Assembly (NCBI GenBank): GCA_028716525.1
Contig: JAQUPQ010000009.1
Span: 41,539-105,538, forward strand
Direction of reading: 5' to 3'
DNA: 64,000 bases
DNA from: Terriglobia bacterium
Lineage (GTDB): Bacteria; Acidobacteriota; Terriglobia; JAIQFV01
Position 1 is the stretch's first letter, and every line of letters starts with the position of its first letter. The notes under the pieces were generated by a model, which was not told the DNA's origin, made no database searches, and saw only the letters and a list, made by a program, of their open reading frames with translations. Positions 7,983 through 16,176 of the stretch are shown piece after piece. A program made the position numbers and the translations under genes.

Positions 7983-8190
7983 TGGTAGCGCCCGGTTTTT
8001 GAGGCTGGCGGTTTTCTGCAGTGGGGACTTTTTCGGGCGAGATTGAAAGATCCGAGTATTGGCAGAATCTCCATTGATCGCGCCCAAACGCCGCAGCCTT
8101 CGCCCGATGAATCGGGGCTCGGCTGCGCTACCATTGCACCTCACGAGGGCCACGGGTAGCGCCGCCCGTTCTTTAGGGCGGCGGATTTTG
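7983..8190. repeat. GGTAGCGC stem-loop word repeats
   Basis: The 571 bases between the small membrane gene and nuoI contain no gene. They contain related elements: GGTAGCGCCCGG... at 7983-8016, an inverted copy (GCTGCGCTACCA) at 8122-8133, and GGTAGCGCCGCCC with stem 8161-8167 / 8176-8182 (GCCGCCC and GGGCGGC) at 8154-8190. A further copy with a 9-bp stem lies at 9131-9164. These look like a dispersed palindromic intergenic family. Confidence 0.6.
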
Positions 8191-8404
8191 CGTGTGGATT
8201 AGAGTCGAAATAGATTTCAGTGAGTTGAATCTCGCCAATCTCTAATCGGGCGTTCACCCAATAGCCATCATATGGAATTGGTTGCATCAATCTGCGGCGG
8301 CGAATCTCCAGTCATTTCGTTGACAAATGAAAAGGGGTACGATACTTTACTTTTTTGAAGAGGCGGCACACTTATTACTGGAGTTGTTTGTTGATGAGGT
8401 ATAA

Positions 8405-8893
8405 ATGAATTTTTTGAAAGAGATTTTTGACGCGACATTTGCCATTGCGAAGGGCTACAGCATCACCTTTAAACACCTTTTCCGGCCTACTATCACTGAA
8501 AATTATCCCGATGTGATGCCCAAGTTCGAGGAGCGCTATCGCGGTATTCACGAGTTGCAGCGCGATGAGAATGGTTTGGAGAAGTGTGTGGCTTGTTTTT
8601 TGTGTTCTGCTGCGTGCCCGGCTAATGCCATTTACATTGAAGCGGCCGAGAATACAGACCAGGAACGGTTCAGTCAGGCGGAACGGTACGCCAAGATTTA
8701 CAACATTGATTATGGCCGCTGCATTTTTTGTGGGTTTTGTGTGGAAGCGTGTCCGACGGATGCCATCACTCATGGGCACAAATTCGAGTACGCCATATAC
8801 GACACCAAGGATTTGGTTTACACCAAGGATAAGCTGTTAGTGCCCAATCCGAAGAAGGCCCATTCGTCATCGGTTGAGGAAAAGGCGGCATAA
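8405..8893 (+). CDS. nuoI: NADH-quinone oxidoreductase subunit I (NuoI-like), isolated
   Basis: The 162-residue protein has an amphipathic N-terminal segment (FAIAKGYSITFKHLFRP) and two [4Fe-4S] motifs, CVACFLCSAACP and CIFCGFCVEACP, in the order and spacing of NuoI. NuoI carries clusters N6a/N6b from the peripheral arm of complex I towards quinone. The ATG at 8405 follows a GAGGT site. Unusually, no other nuo gene adjoins it. It stands as a single cistron closed by a strong terminator at 8940. Other 2x[4Fe-4S] ferredoxin-like subunits of quinone-linked dehydrogenases are possible, but the N-terminus favours NuoI. Confidence 0.93.
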   Translation: MNFLKEIFDATFAIAKGYSITFKHLFRPTITENYPDVMPKFEERYRGIHELQRDENGLEKCVACFLCSAACPANAIYIEAAENTDQERFSQAERYAKIYNIDYGRCIFCGFCVEACPTDAITHGHKFEYAIYDTKDLVYTKDKLLVPNPKKAHSSSVEEKAA

Positions 8894-8939
8894 CGCAGGC
8901 TGCGGTCCATCCGGATTTTGGAAGTAATCAAAAACAAAA

Positions 8940-8983
8940 AGCGGCGCCAAAGGGAAACTGGAAGTCTTTGGCGCCGCTTTTTT
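8940..8983 (+). terminator. Rho-independent terminator after nuoI
   Basis: Perfect 13-bp stem AGCGGCGCCAAAG (8940-8952) / CTTTGGCGCCGCT (8966-8978), loop 13 bases, followed by a T-run to 8983. It is 47 bases after the nuoI stop. Confidence 0.93.
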
Positions 8984-9691
8984 GCTGCGAGAAAAGTCAA
9001 ATTCCCACGCGGTCAATGCCTGACCCGATGGGTTATTGCAGCTTCTTCAACTGGGTAGCACTTCTCACCTTCATCCTACTCGTGGGATCACCACGGTCAG
9101 ATCGCTGGCCTTAATGACTCTTCAATTTAGTGGCGGTGGATGGGGGTAGCGCCACCCACCGCCAACTTCTGCCTCGTGAGAAAACTTCAAGGAGGAAATC
9201 GCTCACGGACAGAAACTCAAACGATCTGTCCTCACCGCTTCTTTGGGGTTGGCCCGAGGCGCTTCGATCGCCCCGGATCAATTTCTTTTCGACTTGAACT
9301 CTACTTGCCCTTTTCCCGAACCTGTCGGTGATTCTTTTTTCTTTGCTGCATCCGTGTCGCCAGCTCGGGATCGAAGGCCGCACTCACTCTATGCCCTGGT
9401 TCGTGGAAACCTCCCCGTTTCCATGAACCTCAAAGATCCGCGTTCTACCCTCAGAAAGATCCTACATTCTGGAACATGTAGCGATAGGGAAGAGCCCAGT
9501 GAAAATGAATATGAAATTTATTATTGGGCTCTCTTCCCCTGTGATTTCTTCTCCTGTTCCTTTCTTATAGCAATGATGCGGCCAAACCTCGCTAAGTTGC
9601 TAACTGATAGATAAGTAAGGAAGCCTTCGTAAAAATGACATATCTATTCTTTCGAAATCCATTTAGAATCAGGGAAGCGGGGAAAATTTCC
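8984..9691. other. Long non-coding stretch before the NtrC-type gene
   Basis: About 700 bases without a convincing gene. A hairpin at 9131-9164 (TGGCGGTGG / CCACCGCCA arms with GGTAGCG in the loop) belongs to the word family at 7983-8190. Short open frames here, including one at 9243-9614, lack a Shine-Dalgarno, a recognisable domain and typical codon use. The A+T content rises towards the promoter at 9692. Confidence 0.5.
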
Positions 9692-9720
9692 TTCAAGTGG
9701 TGAATCCAATGGCGTATAAT
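9692..9720 (+). promoter_or_regulatory. Putative promoter of the two-component operon
   Basis: TTCAAG (9692-9697) and TATAAT (9715-9720) are separated by 17 bases. The start would fall near 9727, leaving only about 15 bases before the ATG at 9743 and no Shine-Dalgarno (AATACAAAAAACCT). The mRNA may be almost leaderless. Confidence 0.5.
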
Positions 9721-9742
9721 CGCGCCTCAATACAAAAAACCT

Positions 9743-11116
9743 ATGAATCCGAATAAAGCGTTATTAATTGCTGAGGATGACTCCTCCATGCGCCAGATGC
9801 TGGCCATGGCGGTTCGCGAGTGGGGATTTGAGCCTGTCGAAGCCAAGAATGGAGAAGAGGCGCTCGCGCTCTTTGATAAACAGCCGGTTTCGTTGGTCAT
9901 AACAGATGTTATTATGCCGAAGATGGACGGCTTGGAATTGTTGACCCGGTTGCGACAGAAATCCGCAGAAGCCAAGGTCATTTTGGTCACCGCGGAAGGC
10001 ACCATCGATCTGGCCGTGAACGCCATGAAACAAGGGGCGGTGGATTTTTTCACAAAACCCATCGATTTTAAGAAGCTCAAGGTTCTGCTGGACCATCTTT
10101 TGGAAGATGAAGCGGCCGTCCGCGAGCTCAACGACATTGACGCGGCGCTTCAATCCGACGGGTCCTATCAGGGTATCGTGGGGCAGGCGCCAGGCATGCG
10201 GTCCATTTTCAAGTTGATTCAAGAAGTCGGCCCGCGCGATGCCACGGTTCTCATTACAGGAGACAGTGGCACGGGGAAAGAGCTGGTGGCGAAAGCGCTT
10301 CACGCCGTCAGCCCGCGCGCCGGCGGGCCTTTTGTGGCCATCAATGCCTCTGCAATTCCGGAAACGCTGATTGAAAGTGAGATCTTCGGGCACGAGCGGG
10401 GGGCTTTCACCGGAGCGGTGGATCGTCGTGCGGGATGCTTCGAACAGGCGGACAAGGGCACTCTGTTTCTCGATGAAGTTTCGGAAATGCCGTTGCAGCT
10501 CCAGCCCAAACTGCTTCGTGTGCTGGAAGAGAATTGTTTGCGTCGCCTCGGGGGCCGGGAAGCCATCCCGATTGACGTCCGCATTGTGGCCGCCACCAAC
10601 CGCCGCCCCGAACAGGCCATGCAGGACGGGAAGCTGCGAAAAGATCTGTTCTATCGACTCAACACCGTGCACGTCGAGTTGCCGCCCTTGGCGGATCGGC
10701 GCGAAGACATTCCCTTGTTGGTCCGTTATTTCATCGAGCAGTGCAATCAAAAACATCAAACCAAGATCAAATCCATTTCGCGCCGCGCCCGGCAGATCTT
10801 TATGGATTACGCCTGGCCGGGCAACGTCCGGGAACTCCGCAATGTGGTCGAACGCGGAGTCATTGTGGCGCACTCGGAATGGATTGAGCCGCAGGATTTG
10901 CCTCCCTACTTGAGCCAGGCCATTGACGAGCAGCGGCAAGTCATCACCATCAAGCCCGGGACTCCCTTCCTGGAGGCCGAGAAAGAAATTATTTTGAGAA
11001 CCCTGGAGTCGGTTGAAAACAACAAGGCCGAGGCCGCGCGTCTGTTGGGGGTAGATGTGAAGACCATTCGCAACAAACTGAAATCGTACGGCCTCATGGA
11101 TTTGAGCGTCAGCTAG
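9743..11116 (+). CDS. Sigma-54-dependent response regulator, NtrC family (GlrR-like)
   Basis: A transcription activator of sigma-54 promoters. The 457 residues comprise a receiver domain (acidic pocket EDD at 11-13, phospho-acceptor D55 in VITDVIMPKMDG, FTKP lysine), an AAA+ domain from about 146 with Walker A GDSGTGKE, the sigma-54 contact loop GAFTGA and Walker B LFLDEVSEM, and a C-terminal Fis-type helix-turn-helix (NKAEAARLLGVDVKTIRNKLKSYGL). The kinase gene follows after 8 bases and a QseG-like gene after that, so this is most like the GlrR/QseF activator of enterobacteria. RpoN is encoded at 38.5 kb of the same window. Target promoters are not visible here. Confidence 0.95.
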   Translation: MNPNKALLIAEDDSSMRQMLAMAVREWGFEPVEAKNGEEALALFDKQPVSLVITDVIMPKMDGLELLTRLRQKSAEAKVILVTAEGTIDLAVNAMKQGAVDFFTKPIDFKKLKVLLDHLLEDEAAVRELNDIDAALQSDGSYQGIVGQAPGMRSIFKLIQEVGPRDATVLITGDSGTGKELVAKALHAVSPRAGGPFVAINASAIPETLIESEIFGHERGAFTGAVDRRAGCFEQADKGTLFLDEVSEMPLQLQPKLLRVLEENCLRRLGGREAIPIDVRIVAATNRRPEQAMQDGKLRKDLFYRLNTVHVELPPLADRREDIPLLVRYFIEQCNQKHQTKIKSISRRARQIFMDYAWPGNVRELRNVVERGVIVAHSEWIEPQDLPPYLSQAIDEQRQVITIKPGTPFLEAEKEIILRTLESVENNKAEAARLLGVDVKTIRNKLKSYGLMDLSVS

Positions 11117-11124
11117 TCCGGACT

Positions 11125-12669
11125 ATGAAACTTCGCACACAGATTTCGCTGGGTTATCTGGGGCTGGTTCTGATCGTCATGGTGTCGGCGATTTATTTCA
11201 TTTTTGAAATGAACCGCCTGGACCGCATCAACCAGTCGTTGACCAGTGTGGATTTTCAAGCCCGCCGGCAGGAAATCGAAGAAAAGGGCATGCTGGACGA
11301 TATTTTCGATTACGACCTGAAATATCTCGCCACATCGGATCCCGATTATCTCAAGGGAATGCGCAATCGTCAGGCCGATTATGAGTCGAATTTTTCGAGT
11401 TTGACGCGGCTTCTGGAAGATCCCGTTGAGAAGCAACGGGCCGATCAGATCGGAGTCACCTACACCCGTTACAAAGCGGTCTTCGACCGCCGCCGGGCGC
11501 CCGCGGTTGCAGATTCTACTGAAGCGCAGATTGACCTGGATAATCAGAAATATGATCTGACGCAGCAGCTCCGAACCTTGTATGGCGACCTGGAGCAGGC
11601 CACCCACGATTCCATGCAGCACCGATTGGTGGAATCCGATGCGGCACGTGAACGCGCCCAACGAGTGGCTCTGGCAGCGGGATTGTTGGCGATCTTCCTG
11701 TCCGTGGTGCTGAGCCTTGTTTCCGCCCAGAGGATCTCTTCGCCCCTGGCGAAATTGATCGAGGGCACCCGCAAGATTGCCGGTGGAAAATTCGAATCGG
11801 AAATTGAGATCCTGCGCCGCGACGAATTCGGTGAACTGGCTCAGGCGTTTAACAAGATGGCCCGTCGCCTGCACGAGCTGGATGAAATGATGAAAGGGTT
11901 CGTCATGCATATTTCTCACGAACTCAAATCCCCCCTGGCCGCCATCCAGGAATCCAGCGATTTGTTGCTCATGCAGGAAATGGGAACGTTGACCGAAAGC
12001 CAGCGGCGTTTGGTGACCATCTCCAAGGAGAAATCCGTGGTCTTGGCCAGGCGCATCAACGATTTGCTGGATCTATCCCGGATCGATGCCGGAGTCATGG
12101 AGTATCAGTTTGTACCGTCGCGATTATCGGAGGTGCTGCAACCCGCCATTGAAACGGCCACGCCTCTGTTGCGCGAGAAGAATTTGACCCTGAGCCCGGC
12201 CGTGGAGTCGGACACTGAAATCACCATGGATCCGCACCGCATTACCCAGGTGATTGAAAATCTGCTCTCCAACGCCATCAAATTTTCAAGGAATGATTCG
12301 ATCATTTGCTTGAAATCACGGCAGGCGTCGGCGCTGGAACTCCAACCCGTATTTCAAAGCTGGGATGGGGCCGCGGCCAAGATGCGAAATGCGGGCGCCC
12401 GATTTCTGGTGGTCACGGTGGAAGACAACGGTCCGGGAATTCCGGTCCGGGAATCCAAAAAGATTTTTGAGCGCTTTTATCAAACCTCCCATGGTAAACA
12501 ATACTTCCAGGGGGGCACGGGGTTGGGCCTGGCCATTTGCAAGAGCATTGTGGAGGCTCATCAGGGATTGATTTGGGTGGAAAGCGAAGTGGATCGCGGC
12601 AGTCGCTTCAGCTTTGCCATTCCGGAGGGCCTGGCCACAGGGTTAAGGAAATCCGACCACGTGGTGTAG
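11125..12669 (+). CDS. Sensor histidine kinase (GlrK/QseE-like)
   Basis: Inner-membrane kinase of 514 residues. It has a TM helix at about 7-27, a roughly 150-residue helical periplasmic sensor region, a second TM at about 181-201, HAMP, a HisKA domain with phospho-His H265 (HISHELKSPL), and a HATPase_c domain with N-box NLLSNAIKFS, G1 EDNGPGIP and G2 GGTGLGLAI. It starts 8 bases after the regulator stop, so the two are co-transcribed and presumably cognate. The HATPase domain contains an insert of about 20 residues (SALELQPVFQSWDGAAAKM) between the N and G1 boxes. The ligand is unknown. The helical sensor flanked by two TMs resembles GlrK. Confidence 0.95.
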   Translation: MKLRTQISLGYLGLVLIVMVSAIYFIFEMNRLDRINQSLTSVDFQARRQEIEEKGMLDDIFDYDLKYLATSDPDYLKGMRNRQADYESNFSSLTRLLEDPVEKQRADQIGVTYTRYKAVFDRRRAPAVADSTEAQIDLDNQKYDLTQQLRTLYGDLEQATHDSMQHRLVESDAARERAQRVALAAGLLAIFLSVVLSLVSAQRISSPLAKLIEGTRKIAGGKFESEIEILRRDEFGELAQAFNKMARRLHELDEMMKGFVMHISHELKSPLAAIQESSDLLLMQEMGTLTESQRRLVTISKEKSVVLARRINDLLDLSRIDAGVMEYQFVPSRLSEVLQPAIETATPLLREKNLTLSPAVESDTEITMDPHRITQVIENLLSNAIKFSRNDSIICLKSRQASALELQPVFQSWDGAAAKMRNAGARFLVVTVEDNGPGIPVRESKKIFERFYQTSHGKQYFQGGTGLGLAICKSIVEAHQGLIWVESEVDRGSRFSFAIPEGLATGLRKSDHVV

Positions 12670-12716
12670 TAGAATTCCTCCCGCAACCGATTCGATTACA
12701 GTTGGGGTAGACACAC

Positions 12717-13301
12717 ATGCGACGAAATGCAGCAGTCTGGGTTGTTTCAGGGATGAGCTTGTCGCTGATCTTGGTGTTGCTCTCGACCGACGGATGTGCC
12801 AAGAAGAAAGTCGTTAAGGCGCCACCGGATACCACCATAGAACAACAGAATCACATTTCCCGCATCGGCAGATTGATGGCCACGAACCAAACGCATGAAG
12901 CCATGACGGCCTGCAGTAGTTTCTTTGAGAAGTATCCTCGCAGTCCGATCTTGGACCATGCTTTGTTCGAGTGCGGGTTGGTTTACACCTCCGAGCCCGG
13001 TGAAGACCGCGGTTACACCCAAGCCTTGACCTATCTGAATCGAGTTTCGGAAGTCAATCCGCTCAGTCCTTACGCCGACTCCGCAAGAACGCTGGCCAGC
13101 CTAGTGAACACCATGGTGAAACTGCAGGGGACCTACACCCAACAGACCAACCAATTGCAAGCCTGTCAAAATGATAATGCCACGCAATCGAAAACGGTAA
13201 AGGATCTCCTGACCGCCCAAGCTCAACAGCAAAAGACCATCCGCGATCTGCAAAACGAGATCGAAAAAATCAAACGCATCGATCTCAACAAACATCCCTG
13301 A
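12717..13301 (+). CDS. QseG-like envelope protein with TPR-like and coiled-coil regions
   Basis: The 194-residue exported protein has an N-terminal hydrophobic segment (about 8-24) ending in STDGC-AKKK, so C27 may be lipidated although the lipobox is weak. Residues about 45-120 look like a tetratricopeptide region of the BamD/YbgF type (TNQTHEAMTACSSFFEKYPRSPILDHALFECG). Residues about 125-190 form a coiled coil ending NEIEKIKRIDL. The C-terminal pattern and the position after an NtrC-type regulator and kinase parallel QseG, the outer-membrane lipoprotein that modulates GlrK/QseE. It starts 47 bases after the kinase stop. Homology to QseG is inferred from architecture and context. Confidence 0.75.
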   Translation: MRRNAAVWVVSGMSLSLILVLLSTDGCAKKKVVKAPPDTTIEQQNHISRIGRLMATNQTHEAMTACSSFFEKYPRSPILDHALFECGLVYTSEPGEDRGYTQALTYLNRVSEVNPLSPYADSARTLASLVNTMVKLQGTYTQQTNQLQACQNDNATQSKTVKDLLTAQAQQQKTIRDLQNEIEKIKRIDLNKHP

Positions 13302-13362
13302 TCAAGCTGACATTATTTGAATTGAGGAAGGGGACTTTCATATTGCGCGATAAAAACCATTT

Positions 13363-13489
13363 GAGATTTGGATATTGCGCAATTGCGCGATTTAGCGATT
13401 TCGTTATTTACACACCTTGTTGCTAATATATCGTCAGGCTCTTTTAAATCGCGCATTCGCGCAATATCCAAATCACGAAATCTGAAATA
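13363..13489. repeat. Long imperfect inverted repeat after the two-component operon
   Basis: Arm 13363-13394 (GATTTGGATATTGCGC then AATTGCGCGATTTA) is nearly the reverse complement of 13445-13489, with a loop of about 50 bases. The words GCGCGATT and GATATTGCGC also occur at 13340-13351. It could act as a transcriptional barrier or RNA hairpin. There is no coding capacity. With the next hairpin it fills the 346 bases between convergent genes. Confidence 0.75.
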
Positions 13490-13496
13490 AAAATAT

Positions 13497-13575
13497 TCAG
13501 GCCTCCCGCTGTTTCTTTCAATCGCCAGGGTTATGCGATCGGCAGGGTTTAAGGAGGGAAAAGCAGGAGGCCTGA
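13497..13575. repeat. Inverted repeat with TCAGGCCTCC arms
   Basis: TCAGGCCTCC (13497-13506) pairs perfectly with GGAGGCCTGA (13566-13575), and pairing continues imperfectly inwards (GCTGTTTCTTTC with GAGGGAAAAGC). The position between convergent genes suggests a bidirectional terminator-like structure, but no long T-run follows either arm closely. Confidence 0.6.
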
Positions 13576-13647
13576 AACTGTTATCAACCCATTAAAAATT
13601 CAAAGATCAATAAAACCCATTGAACCGTCTAGACCGGGCCGCGATGT

Positions 13648-14310
13648 TTATCGCCCCGGGTGAACCTCCAGCGGGCGCTCCAGTTGAATGACCAGAGTGG
13701 TTCCCGCGGGCAGTTCCAGATCTTTGCCACGACGTCTCATACTGTCGGCCAGGCCAATGATGGCTCCGGCACCGCCGCCGATGGCTGTTCCTTTGGCTCC
13801 ACCGGCAATGGCACCTATCCCGGCGCCTACTCCGCCGGCGACGGCCGTTTCTTCAACATCACGCTTTCGGGAAGATGGCCCGTTGATGGTTCCTTCTTCG
13901 TTGACCTTGGTCCCTTTCGGGCCCTCTGTTCCACGGGTAGAAGCCACCAGGGGTTCAGAGTCTCCATTGGGAAGAATGATACGCTCATAGGCAATATCCA
14001 TTTTTCCCACGCCGTGAACACGTCCCGGTCGTTGCACTTCACTGACTCGACCTTCGATCGTGGATCCATAAGGAATCACTTGGCGTCCCTCAACGTAAAT
14101 CGGTTCACGCAGCGTGGCCGTAAAACGGTCGCCCTGTCGAGCAGTTCGGGTCGAAAGTGTAGTTTCCAAACTCGCGCGGAGCGTTGTTCCTTCAGGTATC
14201 ATCCACCGATCCCGATCGCGGTCGTGATCAGGCCCCGCCAAGGCGATGCCACTCAGCATCCACATTCCAAACATGAAGGCAACTGCCGAACTCCAAAGCT
14301 GGCGTTTCAT
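13648..14310 (-). CDS. Secreted glycine-zipper protein (TrbI/VirB10-like beta domain), copy 1
   Basis: The 220-residue exported protein has a signal peptide of about 25 residues ending ALA-GP. It then has a short acidic/basic HDRDRDRW stretch, a beta-rich domain (IPEGTTLRASLETTLSTRTARQGDRFTATL...), a glycine-zipper (AVAGGVGAGIGAIAGGAKGTAIGGGAGAIIG, about 155-185) and a final short beta segment (LPAGTTLVIQLERPL). The IPEGT...L/LPAGT...L pairing resembles the beta-sandwich repeats of TrbI/VirB10-type proteins. A paralogue with the same order lies at 15261-15941. Probably envelope-associated; function unknown. It lies downstream of the OmpA-like gene on the same strand, with a perfect hairpin between. 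Confidence 0.75.
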   Translation of the reverse strand: MKRQLWSSAVAFMFGMWMLSGIALAGPDHDRDRDRWMIPEGTTLRASLETTLSTRTARQGDRFTATLREPIYVEGRQVIPYGSTIEGRVSEVQRPGRVHGVGKMDIAYERIILPNGDSEPLVASTRGTEGPKGTKVNEEGTINGPSSRKRDVEETAVAGGVGAGIGAIAGGAKGTAIGGGAGAIIGLADSMRRRGKDLELPAGTTLVIQLERPLEVHPGR

Positions 14311-14341
14311 GTGTTGGTACCTCCGTTTCTTTCAATTTCGT

Positions 14342-14375
14342 CCTCCGCTCCGGCTCTTGAACACCGGAGCGGAGG
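14342..14375 (-). other. Perfect 12-bp hairpin between OmpA-like and glycine-zipper genes
   Basis: CCTCCGCTCCGG (14342-14353) and CCGGAGCGGAGG (14364-14375) form a perfect stem with a 10-base loop. On the transcribed minus strand no T-run follows, so it may be an RNA-stabilising or attenuating hairpin within the operon, not a full terminator. Confidence 0.65.
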
Positions 14376-14400
14376 CCAAACCCCATAGAGTGCGAACCGG

Positions 14401-15117
14401 CTACTTGCTGGCCTGCATGATATCGGGGTTTTCCAGCAAATGGACTTCGACGCGGCGGTTCTCGGCACGACCCGTCCGTGTCTTGTTACTATCCACCGGC
14501 TTGGACTCGCCTAAACCGATAATGAACAACCGATACAGCGGGATGTCATATTTTTCCGCCATGTAGCGGACCACCGATTCGGCGCGTTTTTGACTGAGAT
14601 TGTAGTTGTATTCTTTGTCGCCCACGGAGTCTGTGTATCCTTCGATCTGGACGATGTATCCGTTCTGATCCTTGATCTTCGAAGCCAGATCATCCAGATC
14701 ACCCGTGGCTTTCTCGTCCAGCTTGTACCGATTCGTCTTGAAATTGAGTTTCACCGTGTCGGTGACCTTGTAATTATCGATGTTTCCGAGCTTGGACTGA
14801 ACGGTGTCCACCTGGCCTTTGAGATCGGTGGCCATGGACTGAGCAGAGTCCGCCTTCTGTCCGGCTAAATCAGCCTTCTGTCCGGCATTGTCCGCTCGCT
14901 CGGTGGCACTTTGGATGCCTTGTTGAGCCCGCGTATCGACATCCTTGATGTCGTTGGTGTTCTTGCGGTTCAGATCGCTCAGCTCGGAGATTTGTCCCGT
15001 TAAAGGATCGATCTGCTGCCGAACGTACTTCTTGGTGGCGCATCCGCTGGCTACTAAGAGGGCCGCCACAACTGCTCCAACACTCAGGATTTGACCCACT
15101 TTTCGTCGGTAGTTCAT
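14401..15117 (-). CDS. OmpA-family lipoprotein (Pal-like) with coiled-coil stalk
   Basis: The 238-residue lipoprotein has a signal peptide with lipobox VASGC (C26). It is followed by a helical coiled-coil region (about 30-110) rich in repeats such as DNAGQKADLAGQKADSAQS. A C-terminal OmpA domain (about 118-232) has the peptidoglycan-binding pattern YTDSVGDKEYNYNLSQKRAESV...GLGESKP...NRRVEV. It would anchor the outer membrane to peptidoglycan. The long Lpp-like stalk sets it apart from ordinary Pal. The SD upstream of the ATG at 15117 is AGGAGG. It lies between two paralogous glycine-zipper proteins, which suggests a shared envelope job. Confidence 0.9.
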   Translation of the reverse strand: MNYRRKVGQILSVGAVVAALLVASGCATKKYVRQQIDPLTGQISELSDLNRKNTNDIKDVDTRAQQGIQSATERADNAGQKADLAGQKADSAQSMATDLKGQVDTVQSKLGNIDNYKVTDTVKLNFKTNRYKLDEKATGDLDDLASKIKDQNGYIVQIEGYTDSVGDKEYNYNLSQKRAESVVRYMAEKYDIPLYRLFIIGLGESKPVDSNKTRTGRAENRRVEVHLLENPDIMQASK

Positions 15118-15260
15118 TTTTTCCTCCTATACGGTCATCCCCGGTGACCCTTCTCAGATTGCGATCATCAGCGGATGTGAATTTAGATGAGGGAAACTTG
15201 TTAACTCAGCCCGCCCTTGGACTTCCCTCAAAGCCTGAGGACGTCAATCGAAGAGAACTC

Positions 15261-15941
15261 TTATGACCTTTGGAGCCGGGTCGGTTCTTCCAGCCTGAAA
15301 CGCAGGAGCGTTTCCGACGGAATGGTTACTTCGTGACCGCGGATCAATGCCTTCGTCGCTAAACCGGCACCGAATCCGACCGGACCTCCAATGGCGACAC
15401 CTTTTCCGCCGCCCGCCAGGGCACCAATTCCCGCCCCGATACCGGCACCACCACCCAAGAGGGCCCAGTTACGAGCCTTGTTGGAGGCGCCCAAACGACT
15501 TACGGAATTTGTCTCGGTCTCCAAGCGGTTTCCGTTCTTTAAATCAATCGACCTCAAGCGGAGCGAAATGTATGATCGTCCCTTGATTCGGCCGGATTCT
15601 TTGGCTGAGGTGACTACACCATAAGCCATGGCCCCCCTCGGGACGATTTCCTTTCCATCCACTAGAATCGGTTCCTCAATCGAAGCCGAAAACTGATCGC
15701 CAACGCGACTTGTCTTGGAACTCAGGGTTTCGAGCAATCGAACCGAAATGCTGGTCCCTTCGGGTATTTCCATAGGCTCCAAATCACGCCCCGAACCGTT
15801 ACGGTCGTTATCCGCCACGTTGCTTCCCGAAACGCCACTTGCTTCGGAGGAGTGCAGCTTAGAGGAAAGAAGATAACCCGATCCGCCCAGCAAGATGACT
15901 AACGCCAAGAGAATTGAGATACGCTTTAACATATGTTTCAT
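15261..15941 (-). CDS. Secreted glycine-zipper protein (TrbI/VirB10-like beta domain), copy 2
   Basis: Paralogue of 13648-14310: N-terminal membrane/signal segment (KRISILLALVILLGGSGYLLS), linker, IPEGTSISVRLLETLSSKTSRVGDQFSA beta domain, glycine zipper (GGGAGIGAGIGALAGGGKGVAIGGPVGFGAG) and closing IPSETLLRFRLEEP segment. The start used is the ATG at 15941 (MKHMLKRIS), with a G-rich site just upstream. A GTG at 15965 would add eight residues. The N-terminal segment may stay as a TM anchor, since no clear cleavage site follows. First gene of the minus-strand envelope trio. Function unknown. Confidence 0.75.
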   Translation of the reverse strand: MKHMLKRISILLALVILLGGSGYLLSSKLHSSEASGVSGSNVADNDRNGSGRDLEPMEIPEGTSISVRLLETLSSKTSRVGDQFSASIEEPILVDGKEIVPRGAMAYGVVTSAKESGRIKGRSYISLRLRSIDLKNGNRLETETNSVSRLGASNKARNWALLGGGAGIGAGIGALAGGGKGVAIGGPVGFGAGLATKALIRGHEVTIPSETLLRFRLEEPTRLQRS

Positions 15942-16176
15942 ACCCCCGTTCCCCTTGAAGTCCACGTAGCTTTAATGCACCTGGTTCGCCAAACCTTTAT
16001 TGCTTTTAAGTTGTTGAAAATACAATGTATTTTTTAATGGCAGGCCGATGAGGGTGGAAACCAGCACTCATCTTGGGGAAAAAATTCCCTGAAGGGAGGG
16101 GGAAACGGAGAAAGGGCTTATCCTTATTTAACTGGGAATTCCCAATCAAGGATTCGTAATTAAATGGAAGGACAAA

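Noticed and set aside
9243..9614. 123-codon plus-strand frame in the gap before the two-component operon
   Set aside because: No Shine-Dalgarno, no domain, atypical composition, and it starts inside repeat-bearing DNA.
9764..10939. Long minus-strand frame opposite the NtrC-type gene
   Set aside because: It is a codon-bias shadow of the strongly supported plus-strand gene and shows no domain.
14905..14920. A -24/-12 (sigma-54) promoter-like word TGGCAC-N5-ATGC
   Set aside because: It lies inside the OmpA-like gene on the opposite strand with no gene placed to use it.
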